Of a stretch of DNA of 64,000 bases, positions 42,401 through 48,021 are shown in pieces. Source of the DNA: Poriferisodalis sp965204195 (GTDB taxonomy: Bacteria; Actinomycetota; Acidimicrobiia; Acidimicrobiales; Poriferisodalaceae). The stretch lies in the NCBI RefSeq assembly GCF_965204195.1, contig NZ_OZ241975.1, forward strand, positions 1,674,001 through 1,738,000, given 5' to 3'. The translations under genes were made by a program, and so were the position numbers. The notes beneath the pieces are model-generated. The model was not told the DNA's origin and searched no databases. It saw only the letters and a list, made by a program, of their open reading frames with translations. The stretch's first letter is position 1; each line of letters begins with the position of its first letter.

Positions 42401-44308
42401 GTGTCGTGGCAGCCGCCCGCCGACGTCGGCGCCAACGCCATCGACGGCTACGACGTGCAGTACAAGACCACCGCCGCCGCCGACCAGACCGCTGCCACGG
42501 CCGGCGATCCCTCCACCGGCTGGGTGGACGCCGGCCACAGCGGCACGGCCACTGCCGCCACCGTCTCCGGGCTCGCCAACGGCACCTCCTACGACGTCCG
42601 GGTGCGGGCCACCAACGGCGTCGCCCCGGGCGGGGCCTGGGCCACCGCCTCGGGCACGCCGTCCTCGCCGCCGATCTGGATCACCGAGGCCGTCGCGGGC
42701 GGCCCCGGCGAGCTCGTGGTCAAGTGGTCGAGGGGTCCCGGCGTGGACACGGGCTACCACTGGCGTTGGAGGGTCAAGTCCCCTCAGGGTCCGTGGCTTC
42801 CCAGCGCCCAGGGAGAGGGGAGCTTCAGGACGCGGGGAGTGACGCTTACCGGCCTCGCCGAGGGCGAGACCTATGAGGTGCAGGTGAATGGGGTTGCTTG
42901 GAGGAGCATCGGCTCGCCCACGCCGTGGAGTCCCATCGCGCAGGGCACCGCGGGCGAGGCGGCCGAGCCCAAGACCTTCTCGGTCACTTCCGCAGTGACG
43001 GCTGCGGAGGGCGAGGAGGCTGAGCTTTCCATCACGCTGAGCGAGGCCGCTCCCACCGGAGGCGTCGAGTTCGATGTGACAGTGACCTACGGCAGCGACG
43101 CGGACGGCGCCGACTCGGGCGACGTGACCCCGCCTGGGGCCACCGTGACCGTCGGGAGCGGCGAGACCAGCGCCACGGTGTCGATTCCCATCGCGCGAGA
43201 CACCGGCGAGGAGGACGACGAGACGTTCACCGTCGCCTTCGCTCCCGCCGGAACCGGCGCGTCCGAATGGGCCGAGAGCTCCGTCGGCGCCGGGACGGCG
43301 ACGGTGACCATCACCGACACGACCGAGACGGTGAGGTTCAAGCGCACCAAGGTCAAGATGGACGAGACCCGCGACGGGCCCAACCACACGGTCAGGATCA
43401 CGCGCACTGGCGACGTCACCAGGCCGGTGGAGGTGACCCTCACCTTCACCAGCGGCACGGCCGCCTCCCCGGACGACTACAGGGCCTACGAGGGCAGCCG
43501 GCGCACGGTGACGATCGCGGGCGGCAAGCGGCACCGGGATGTGCTGATGCCGATCGTCAACGACAAGGTCGCCGAGGACACCGAGACGTTCACGGTGACG
43601 CTGACCACATCCACGAGCGGTTACGCCGTGGGCGACTCCCTCGTGGTCAAGATCGTCGACGACGACATCGCCGGGGTTGTGGTGCGCCAGACCGCGCTGA
43701 CCGTGGATGAGAAGGAGACGGTCACCTACAAGCTGAAGCTGGCCACCAAGCCCACTCACAATGTGACGATCACCGCGACCAGCAGCGACCCCGAGCAGGC
43801 ATTGCTGGGACGCGAACCGGCCAAGACGCGCACCTTCACCCCCGAGAACTGGAACAAGGCCCAGACCTTGACCGTCCGCGCCAAGCCGGTCGGCGACGCC
43901 GGCGTCACCATCAGCCACACCGCCGTCAGCGACGACCCCAGCTACGACCGCATCGCCATCGACCCGGTGGCCGTGACGATTGCGAACGTGCTCGACCTTC
44001 CTGACGCCGTGAACAACCTGCAGTTCTCGGTCGAGGGAACCAGCGTCACGGTGACTTGGACCGCGCCCGACACCCCCGACCAGGTCAGCCGTTACTACGT
44101 CAAGGTCATGCCCGCCGACGGCAGCGCAGTCGAAGCGAACGAAAGGCTCAGGCGACCCCAGGCTGCGGGCGAGCAGATGTCGGAGACGTTCGGGAACCTG
44201 GTCCCCGGCGCGACCTACAAGATCAGCGTGCGAGCCGTCGGCACGGAAACCTCGGACAAGGGCGAGCGAACCTGGACCGAGGAGTTCACCGTGCCGCCAG
44301 CCGCATAG
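33404..44308 (+). CDS. Giant secreted multidomain protein (fibronectin III, Calx-beta-like, cadherin-like beta-sandwich)
   Basis: At 3634 residues this is the largest gene here. ATG 33404 gives a signal peptide (AVLAALVVALLLPLLAQPAAAQ); an upstream TTG frame to 33356 is possible and no clear ribosome site is seen. Ordered modules by base position: Fn3 33550-33850; Calx-like 33880-34195; cadherin-like (VYVSG-type, VTVRREA end) 34210-34500; two Fn3 to 35150; Calx-beta 35165-35510; two calcium-repeat copies 35515-36145; cadherin-like 36165-36460; two Fn3 to 37090; Calx series to 39100; cadherin-like 39105-39400; Calx 39410-40050; cadherin-like to 40350; two Fn3 to 41015; Calx series to 42020; cadherin-like to 42330; two Fn3 to 42955; Calx series to 43985; final Fn3. 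No sortase or membrane anchor follows. An adhesive or surface role is inferred. Confidence 0.85.
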   Translation: MTFASRVPTTAAAPGPMPGGVKPVRSAVLAALVVALLLPLLAQPAAAQQQPDTPSGLALVPGDGALTVSWNPQPGLRHFVRWSVPGSGVWSNPVSLSSGGVQQRGVLAAQGASSYRITGLTNGQMYAVHVRASAGASLIVASEFTRVFGTPAAEQSPGVVATPAGLTVAEGAGGQYRLALTSAPSHDVTVTLASADEGAVTVAPSSLVFTSVDWGIAQPVTVTGVADSDNDDEVVNISHTFTSDDSDYSGLVPGTATVSVDDDEPSGDAVLSGLELSAAGRGIGFASATTDYAVSVHNSVASTTVTATARHGGATIQAGLAGATAPATSGAASRAIPLSVGSNVIKVVVTAESGAATTYTVTVRREASNEAGPRNPRLISGTGQLTLLWDHADPTITPDPQDAGDELNGYKIRWSAAGSGQWSNPTGEHGERLRHSEPTEYTIRGLTDRTRYAVHIASVGSSSWTKVFAVPAPRPAPDGMTLTPGDGELTLTWERPDDDPFHVVRWREAGSGSWLNPAGTSIAGAQANGVLIEPGTAVYRITGLANDTEYEVQLKARPDSGRDEQSGSVSTAGSEWAMASATPASSAKTYSIADTVVREGDDATLTVTLSRPAPTGGVVFSVAADFSGSASASDAGIAPLAVTVAEGLRSVSFIIPVIADSEVEAAETFSVTVVPYAAGWTAAASAAKGRRADTATVTIVGPDATVTPTSLAVDEGATATYTIALTSAPTHDVVVTPASGDADAVTVSPASLTFTPSDWHTAQPVTVSGAKDTDSDDESVSVTHTVTSDDTAYSSLTPASVSVTVADAGVAVVADLTSLALDEGATATYTIALTSAPAHDVVVTPVSGDAAAATVSGALTFTASTWQTPQPVTVTGVEDTDSDDESVTVTHTITSDDTAYSSLTAPTVSVAVTDKANLAADATLGALELSAASGGIGFASATTLYTTRVHQSVTSTTVTATAHHPAATMTVSLRGGTPAPLADGAAGDPIALSPGSNIIEVAVAAPNGAAKTYTVEVFRERSAQSYPRNARLISGSERLTLVWDRPSGSAPDPLYAIRWRRADSGGWLNPRGVAGVTFSVVASSPAEYAISGLSNGRMYAVQIRESAYSPWVEVFGVPGTLDKPTGVTLTPGDGELTIAWDAPPDDVYHAVQWRCADIDVPGCRNQSSKSILGTPDNGVPVEPGATSYTITGLVNARQYVVFVKARPSAGQGEALGRASSVGTAWAEVRGAPAAGTKAYSLSGATAREGSDAVLAVTLSEAAPSGGLPFSIAADFSGTASVGDAGNVPLSVTVPAGTRRAAFVIAALADAEAESSEAFTVAVATEAEGWTAASPGAASATVTIVDAPAAAPQVSLADAAIEVDEGAGSATVTVQVAGSNPRAAEVTLTVADGTATRGSDYGGDSTITVFVPAGVNGATAALGIPIADDADEEDDETFTVTITGVSDGHSIGSPKTATVTIAANDEPPGVTVDPTTLAVLRGHQATYTVALDTKPADVVTIYPTSSNPQAVRLSGALFFYPSSWDIPQTVTVEGLKKTDQSFTITHRVSSRDSAYSGITVDSVSATVKVRTFSIDDVATDESEHAELVITLSDPAPPGGVTFGVAVTYPGTNPASAQDLGTPLPSTATVADGETTARITVPIADDDFVENSETFRVTVSTSAPGWWKKGNGAAIATVTIADDDEAGVTVTAQDPMSLREGGSSSTYTVVLDAEPVSSVTITPTSSDPQAVRSSGAVTFQPSEWDKPKTITVYAVQDDDNLDEQVTINHAASGSVGWTTLAVDSVNVEVADDEPGVVVTAQDPVNLTEGGSSTYTVVLKARPARALRIIPTSSDPQAVRTSGTVTFQPSEWDKPKTITVYALQDDDNLDEQVTISHVARGSVGWTTLAVDSVAVEVADDEPKSADASLASLSLSAGGATRDITQFGGATDLAWAVKFDTTSLTVTPVTAHAHARVTVDGTAVASGEASGALTLSPGANAIEVVVTAQDGTAVTYTVTVTRHAAPSKLTLTAANASESEGVGTVTVTATLDNPAGSSGVAVALTAASGSSATAGEDFTLPGQFTIAAGRTVATAEVKVVDDAVEEDDESMVLGAATAAGIAVTGVTVEITDNDTAALVIAAPSLLRATEGGTAAYHVALGSEPAAAVTVTPVSADPAVVTVSGALTFDAQNWKTPQPVTVTGVKAADAAVSITHTVTSDDPKYAGLASDPLSAVVEDAAAGDAALVSLELSAAPGSIGFAAAVPVYSVSAHHSFSSTTVTATARRLGATMTAGLRGGTAQALANGVASGPIPLSPGQNFIDVVVSAPDGTEKTYVAVVTREEAGEAAARNVRLIPGDGRLTVVWDHADPTRAPSSDPLDRYNLRWSVPGSGRWLNPKGPLGDGHPHNERTEYTISGLSNGTEYAVQIQAMDSTEGQQSASTRPWVKVFGTPDTLDAPTGVTVTPGDGELSIAWDAPPDDVYHAVRWRCTDRQDASCLNPLADSILGDQGNGVLVEPGATSYTITGLTNAQQYTVEVKARPSAGHGEYKGPSSAGSSWVAVSGTPAAGAKTYSLSGAKVREGGDTVLAVALSEAAPSGGVAFSIVPDFAATASEDDVGNIPVSVTVPAGARRATFAVPIGRDQSSEGDETFAVTVTAQVPGWTAASPGAGSATVTIVDGPTTVPAASLTVTAVEVREDAGHVSLTVQVPSHNPTAAEVTLTLADGTAARGSDYRGSSTVTVVVPAGLKGDTAELSIPIIGDTDREDDETFTVTITGVSDGHSVGSPDAATVTIADWTAGMTFDQSALEVPSGASVTYTIVLDAEPRRAVTITPTSSDPQSVRVSGPVTFLPSQWNVPKTVTVYGIKASDQSITIAHRSSSVDPRYDGETASLAVTAAEGKSTDATLSALLLSAGAIAPDFGAGITSYTLSVPNSTASTTVTATVAATGKATLKAGLQGSLAAAVSGQATSAISLSAGANTVEVEVTAEDGSTETYAVTVTRGGTGVPGAPAGLSARAAVTALNVSWQPPADVGANAIDGYDVQYKTTAAADQTAATAGDPSTGWVDAGHSGTATAATVSGLANGTSYDVRVRATNGVAPGGAWATASGTPSSPPIWITEAVAGGPGELVVKWSRGPGVDTGYHWRWRVKSPQGPWLPSAQGEGSFRTRGVTLTGLAEGETYEVQVNGVAWRSIGSPTPWSPIAQGTAGEAAEPKTFSVTSAVTAAEGEEAELSITLSEAAPTGGVEFDVTVTYGSDADGADSGDVTPPGATVTVGSGETSATVSIPIARDTGEEDDETFTVAFAPAGTGASEWAESSVGAGTATVTITDTTETVRFKRTKVKMDETRDGPNHTVRITRTGDVTRPVEVTLTFTSGTAASPDDYRAYEGSRRTVTIAGGKRHRDVLMPIVNDKVAEDTETFTVTLTTSTSGYAVGDSLVVKIVDDDIAGVVVRQTALTVDEKETVTYKLKLATKPTHNVTITATSSDPEQALLGREPAKTRTFTPENWNKAQTLTVRAKPVGDAGVTISHTAVSDDPSYDRIAIDPVAVTIANVLDLPDAVNNLQFSVEGTSVTVTWTAPDTPDQVSRYYVKVMPADGSAVEANERLRRPQAAGEQMSETFGNLVPGATYKISVRAVGTETSDKGERTWTEEFTVPPAA
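35541..36145 (+). repeat. Tandem near-identical Calx-type repeats in the giant gene
   Basis: The block from 35541 (tggatgagggcgccaccgcc) recurs from 35865 with only scattered changes, an offset of 324 bases, matching one whole protein module. The protein copies read ATYTIALTSAPTHDVVV and ATYTIALTSAPAHDVVV. High DNA identity points to recent duplication rather than old domain divergence. Confidence 0.8.
38460..39100 (+). repeat. Second tandem module duplication in the giant gene (321-bp unit)
   Basis: The sequence cagccgtcggagtgggacaa appears in both halves, and the long block starting acgagctccgacccgcaggc at 38567 recurs at 38888, giving a 321-base offset. Protein copies both read SDPQAVR, FQPSEWDKPKTITVYA and DDDNLDEQVTI. 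This is an in-frame duplication of a full module. Confidence 0.8.
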
Positions 44309-44404
44309 GCACCCGACCGGCACGAATGGAGTGCGTCTGCTGGCGAGTGCCGATGTGTATCGCGATGATGCGCACCGCAGGTTGTCGAATGCTGAGCGAG
44401 CGGG

Positions 44405-45022
44405 CTAGAGGCCGATGGCAAGGTCTGGGCGGCCTCGCAGGTGGGTGCGCTCGTTGACTGAGAGCACGCTGCGGTGACCGTGGCTTGATGCGAAGACTCG
44501 GGTGACCGACGTGTAGTCCACGTCGAACTTCAAGAAAGCGTCCGGATCGAAGCCGAGGCAGCGAGCCAGATACGCATTCACGACGCCGCCGTGGCACGCC
44601 AGCGCGACCCGCTGGCTGCGGTGGTCGGCGACTATCCGGTCGACCGCCTCGTTGACCGTCGCGATGAACTGGGCCGTGCGTTCGGCGTCGCCGAACGATC
44701 CGGTCGCCAGCTCGTCCCACCGTTCCCGATCAGTCTCCTTCAGCACCTCCATCGGCACGTAGGCGGGGGAGTCACGGTCGAATTCGCTCAGCCCCTCGCG
44801 CACCGTCGGCTGCAGGCCGGTCACCTCACCGATGGCCTCGGCGGTCTGCAGTGCCCGCCGCATCGGGCTGCTGTACAGGGCATCGACGCCCATCTCGGCG
44901 AGCCATCCCGCGATCGCCGCAGCCTGCTGCTGGCCGATCTCCGACAGGGGCGGGTCCGCGGGCTGCCCGTCGTGTCGCACGACTCGTTCGGGCTGGCCGT
45001 GGCGGACGAAGACGAGTTCCAC
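44405..45022 (-). CDS. Histidine phosphatase family protein
   Basis: GTG 45022 starts VELVFVRHGQPE, the RHG phosphohistidine motif of the phosphoglycerate-mutase-like superfamily; a longer open frame upstream lacks any family sequence. The 205-residue protein also has DALYSSPMRRALQTAEAIG, and a second conserved His in VALACHGGVVNAYLARCLG. The glutamate in GLSEFDRDSP should be the proton donor. Such small cytoplasmic phosphatases act on sugar phosphates, nucleotides, or protein phosphates; the exact substrate is unknown. It is divergent from pyruvate kinase with 79 bases between starts. A weak AGGG precedes the start. Confidence 0.88.
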   Translation of the reverse strand: MELVFVRHGQPERVVRHDGQPADPPLSEIGQQQAAAIAGWLAEMGVDALYSSPMRRALQTAEAIGEVTGLQPTVREGLSEFDRDSPAYVPMEVLKETDRERWDELATGSFGDAERTAQFIATVNEAVDRIVADHRSQRVALACHGGVVNAYLARCLGFDPDAFLKFDVDYTSVTRVFASSHGHRSVLSVNERTHLRGRPDLAIGL

Positions 45023-45101
45023 GGCGGGTGACCCTAGAGGGCGAACGCGTCGCCCCAATCGATGGCTGAGCGCCTTGACGGGAGCGGTACCGTGGTAGCA
45101 C

Positions 45102-46535
45102 ATGGCAAGACGGACCAAGATCATCGCCAGCGTCGGGCCAGCCTGCAACGACGAGGCGACCATGACGGCCATGATCGGAGCGGGCGTCGACGTCTGGCGT
45201 CTCGGGCTGGCCCACGGCACGCTCGACGAGCAGGTCGAGACGTTCCGGCGGCTGCGTGCCGTATCGGCAGAATCCGGGCGGCACATCGGGATTCTCGTAG
45301 ACCTGCCGGGTCCCAAGGTGCGCTGCAAACCGTTCCCCGAAGGCGGCTGCGACGTCACTGAGGAGGCCGTGCTTTCGCTTGCCATCGACGGAGACGCCAG
45401 CACGGCGGATCGGATCGTGGTCGACTACGAGGGCCTGCTGACCGACGTGGGCCCTGGCGACCAGCTGTCGTTCGGCGACGGCAACGTCGTGCTGGTGGTG
45501 GAGGACCGCGCCTCCAATGCACTCAAGACGCGTGTCCTGCACGGGGGCCATCTCGAAGGCCGGCCGGGCCTGCATGTCGACTCGTCCAAACTGCGCATCA
45601 GCACGCCGACGCCTCAGGATCTGAAGCTGGCTGACACGTTCATCGACTTGGGCACCGACATGGTTGCTCTGTCGTTCGTCCGCTCGGCGCATGACATGCG
45701 GCGCTTGGGCGTCGAGCCTCACCCCCGCGGCCCGCTGCTGGTGGCCAAGATCGAGACCAACGCCGCTGTAGAGAACCTTGACGGGATCATCGAGTCGTCC
45801 TCGGCAGTCATGGTGGCGCGTGGCGACCTTGGCGCTGAGTGCGATATCGAGGAATTGCCTCACTTGCAGAAGCGGATTATCGAGGCCTGTGTCGCACACG
45901 GCCGACCGGCTATCACCGCGACACAGATGCTGGAGTCGCTGCTGCACTCGCCGGTGCCGACACGGGCGGAGGCCTCCGATATAGCGAACGCGGTGTTCGA
46001 CGGCACGTCCGCTGTGATGCTGAGCGGCGAGACGGCCATCGGCCACGATCCCGTGAATGCCGTGCGCACCATGGCTCGCATCACCGAGCGAGCCGACGAA
46101 CGTTTCGACTACGAGGCGTGGTGGAACCGTCTGCTGTCGGTGCGCAGGCTGGACGAACGCGCGGCTGACTACCTGCGGGTGACCGACGGCATCACGCAAT
46201 CGGCGTCGAGACTGGCCACCGAGCTGGGCGCACAAGCCATCATCTGCCTGAGCCGCTCGGGGTTCACTGCCCGCAGCATGGCCAGGTTCCGCCCGTCGAT
46301 GCCGCTGCTGGGCCTGACGCCCGAGCCTCGCACCGCGATGCAGCTCTCGCTGTCGTGGGGGACGCGCCCGCTTGTCTTCGGCGAACGCCTGACCCCGGCC
46401 GAGTCGGCACTTGAGGCAGTGCATGCGGCGACGCGTACCGGAGTAGTGCGAAGCGGCGACATGGTGGTGGTGGTGTCGGGGTCGAGCCCCGAGTCGCACG
46501 CCACCGACAACCTGCGCGCCATGCGAGTGCCCTGA
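45102..46535 (+). CDS. pyk: Pyruvate kinase, divergent active site of potassium-independent type
   Basis: The 477-residue protein has the pyruvate kinase order: RRTKIIASVGPAC at the N-terminus, VAKIETNAAVENLD (catalytic Lys region), VMVARGDLGAECD, ITATQMLESLL, and TSAVMLSGETAIG. It transfers phosphate from PEP to ADP in glycolysis. The potassium site is altered: canonical RLNFSHG is VWRLGLAHG here (positions 33-39), so the Asn and Ser ligands become Gly and Ala; the DTKGPE segment is DLPGPK at 67-72, giving Leu and Lys where potassium-dependent enzymes have Thr and Glu. Lys at that place is a known mark of potassium-independent enzymes. The start ATG at 45102 leaves a normal N-terminus, and the catalytic set appears complete. 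Confidence 0.92.
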   Translation: MARRTKIIASVGPACNDEATMTAMIGAGVDVWRLGLAHGTLDEQVETFRRLRAVSAESGRHIGILVDLPGPKVRCKPFPEGGCDVTEEAVLSLAIDGDASTADRIVVDYEGLLTDVGPGDQLSFGDGNVVLVVEDRASNALKTRVLHGGHLEGRPGLHVDSSKLRISTPTPQDLKLADTFIDLGTDMVALSFVRSAHDMRRLGVEPHPRGPLLVAKIETNAAVENLDGIIESSSAVMVARGDLGAECDIEELPHLQKRIIEACVAHGRPAITATQMLESLLHSPVPTRAEASDIANAVFDGTSAVMLSGETAIGHDPVNAVRTMARITERADERFDYEAWWNRLLSVRRLDERAADYLRVTDGITQSASRLATELGAQAIICLSRSGFTARSMARFRPSMPLLGLTPEPRTAMQLSLSWGTRPLVFGERLTPAESALEAVHAATRTGVVRSGDMVVVVSGSSPESHATDNLRAMRVP

Positions 46536-46551
46536 CGGAGGCTGAGCCCCC

Positions 46552-46863
46552 CTAACCGGTGTCGATGTCGATATCGACGTCGATGCGGGAGGGGTCGATG
46601 CGGTCGGGCCCGCACAGTGGATTCTGTGGCACCTCCACCTGGCGGCCGAAAACCTCGCACGAGCAGGTGTCCTGGCAGTCGCGCAAGCCGGACCATTGCA
46701 CGGCCAGCACTACTGCGCCGCCCACCAGCACCACCGAGACAAGCACGGCCACCATCAGCCGGCGTATCAACCGAAGCGCAACAAAGGCCGCTGCAGCCAG
46801 AGCAGCGATCCCGCTGACCAGAGCGATGCTCAGGCGGTCGGCGTCGAGCCATTCGGGCAGCAC
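46552..46863 (-). CDS. Small membrane protein with Cys-rich tail, unknown function
   Basis: The 103-residue protein has two hydrophobic stretches (IALVSGIAALAAAAFVALRLI and MVAVLVSVVLVGGAVVLAVQW), then a tail containing CQDTCSCEVFG and NPLCGPDRIDPS with five cysteines in about 25 residues. The tail is probably outside the cytoplasm, where disulfides could form. It is convergent with pyruvate kinase (16 bases between stops) and divergent from the DUF3151 gene. No family was recognised, and the coding call rests on the coherent membrane-plus-Cys pattern and the tight placement. Confidence 0.6.
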   Translation of the reverse strand: MLPEWLDADRLSIALVSGIAALAAAAFVALRLIRRLMVAVLVSVVLVGGAVVLAVQWSGLRDCQDTCSCEVFGRQVEVPQNPLCGPDRIDPSRIDVDIDIDTG

Positions 46864-46976
46864 TCCATCAGAGAGTACGCAGCGTCGCTGCAGTGCCCGT
46901 GGACCGCTCCCGGGCCGGCGCCAAGGCGCTCAGTAGAGTCGAAGTGGCTCTTACGACGCTCCACGAGGTTTCACAC

Positions 46977-47441
46977 ATGGCGGCCACACCCATAGACCTT
47001 CGTCCGGGCGGCCTGCCCGAGACGGTGCTGGACCCGGCGCCTCCGGACGCCATTGCGGCATTCGAAGCGGCGATGGCACAGCCGGTGGCCGAGCGGGGCG
47101 CTGCGCTGTCGGGGGTGGCAGCCCGCTGGCCGCGGCTGCTGGAGGCATGGGCGGAGCTGGGGCGCAAGGCGGCGAGCGAGGGCCGCCACATCGAGGCCTA
47201 CGCCTACTGCCGGGTGGGGTACCACCGGGGGCTCGACGCGCTGCGCGCCGCCGGATGGCGGGGGAGCGGCTACGTCCGCTGGGCGGAGCCCACCAACAGC
47301 GGCTTCTTGTGGTCGCTGCTCGGCCTGGGGCGCTGCGCTGCTGCCATCGGCGAGCACGACGAGGCCGACCGGTGCGCCGGTTTCCTGATGCAGCTCGACC
47401 CCGGAGGCGAGCCCCCGACAGGCGAGTGGCCGCAGGCGTGA
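46977..47441 (+). CDS. DUF3151 domain protein
   Basis: ATG 46977 gives 154 residues; an earlier start at 46893 would add a poorly conserved N-terminus. The core reads MAATPIDLRPGGLPETVLDP then RWPRLLEAWAELGRKA, EAYAYCRVGYHRGLDALRAAGWRG and GYVRWAEPTNSGFLWSLLGLGRCAAAIGE, matching the actinobacterial DUF3151 family. Function is unknown. The stop overlaps the next start (mobA) as GTGA, so the pair is translationally coupled. A CGAGG lies just ahead of the start. Confidence 0.88.
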   Translation: MAATPIDLRPGGLPETVLDPAPPDAIAAFEAAMAQPVAERGAALSGVAARWPRLLEAWAELGRKAASEGRHIEAYAYCRVGYHRGLDALRAAGWRGSGYVRWAEPTNSGFLWSLLGLGRCAAAIGEHDEADRCAGFLMQLDPGGEPPTGEWPQA

Positions 47442-48016
47442 AGCCTGCCGGCGTCGTGCTGTGCGGCGGCGCTTCCACGCGCATGGGCAACGACAAGGCC
47501 GGCCTTGAACTGGCGGGCCAACCCCTGGCCTTGTGGGTCGCCGGTGCCCTTTCGGCCGCGGGCGCGGACCCTGTCGTGGCGCAAGGCGGCAATCCTCCGC
47601 CGCCGCTCGTGGCCGAACCCGACAGCTCGCCACGAGCCGGACCGCTCTCGGCCCTGATCGATGCGCTGGAGCGCCACCGCGATGTGCTCGTCTGCCCGAC
47701 CGATGTGCCGACAGTGCCGGCCGAGCTGCTTGCCACCCTGGTTGAACGCGCCCACAGCACGCGCGCGCCGGTGGTGTTGGCTCGCAGTGACCGCCCGGAG
47801 CCACTCATCGGCCACTACGCCCACGAATCGCTCTCGATGCTGCGAGCGGGCCTGCAGGCCGGTGCGCGCGGGCCGAGGGAGGCCTTCGACATCGAGAGCG
47901 TCCCGACCGTGCCGGTGAACCCGTCCGATGTTCTGAACGTGAACACGCCCGCCGATCTCGTCGCCGCCGAAGCGGTCTTGGCGGCTCGTGAAGCGGCCCA
48001 GTCGGAAGCGGGCTGA
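47438..48016 (+). CDS. mobA: Molybdenum cofactor guanylyltransferase-like protein (MobA)
   Basis: The GTG start at 47438 overlaps the DUF3151 stop. The 192-residue protein begins VKPAGVVLCGGASTRMGNDK, the nucleotide-binding signature GG-x-S-x-R-M-G-x-D-K of MobA, and continues GPLSALIDALERH (with P-x-x-A-L) and VLVCPTDVPTVP, the metal-binding D-x-P motif. MobA attaches GMP to molybdopterin to make the MGD cofactor for oxidoreductases. It is the first of the two-gene pair with RNase D downstream at 6 bases. Other molybdenum genes are absent in the window. Confidence 0.88.
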   Translation: MKPAGVVLCGGASTRMGNDKAGLELAGQPLALWVAGALSAAGADPVVAQGGNPPPPLVAEPDSSPRAGPLSALIDALERHRDVLVCPTDVPTVPAELLATLVERAHSTRAPVVLARSDRPEPLIGHYAHESLSMLRAGLQAGARGPREAFDIESVPTVPVNPSDVLNVNTPADLVAAEAVLAAREAAQSEAG

Positions 48017-48021
48017 CGCAC

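Noticed and set aside
42002..44323. Another long minus-strand frame over the end of the giant gene
   Set aside because: Same compositional artefact; no protein family features and it covers the conserved plus-strand modules.
44826..46499. Long minus-strand frame opposite pyruvate kinase
   Set aside because: It is a GC-driven antisense frame; the pyruvate kinase sequence and catalytic motifs are on the plus strand.
45102..46535. Pyruvate kinase pseudogene
   Set aside because: Despite changed potassium ligands, the catalytic lysine region, GDLG and TQMLES blocks and full length are kept in one frame.
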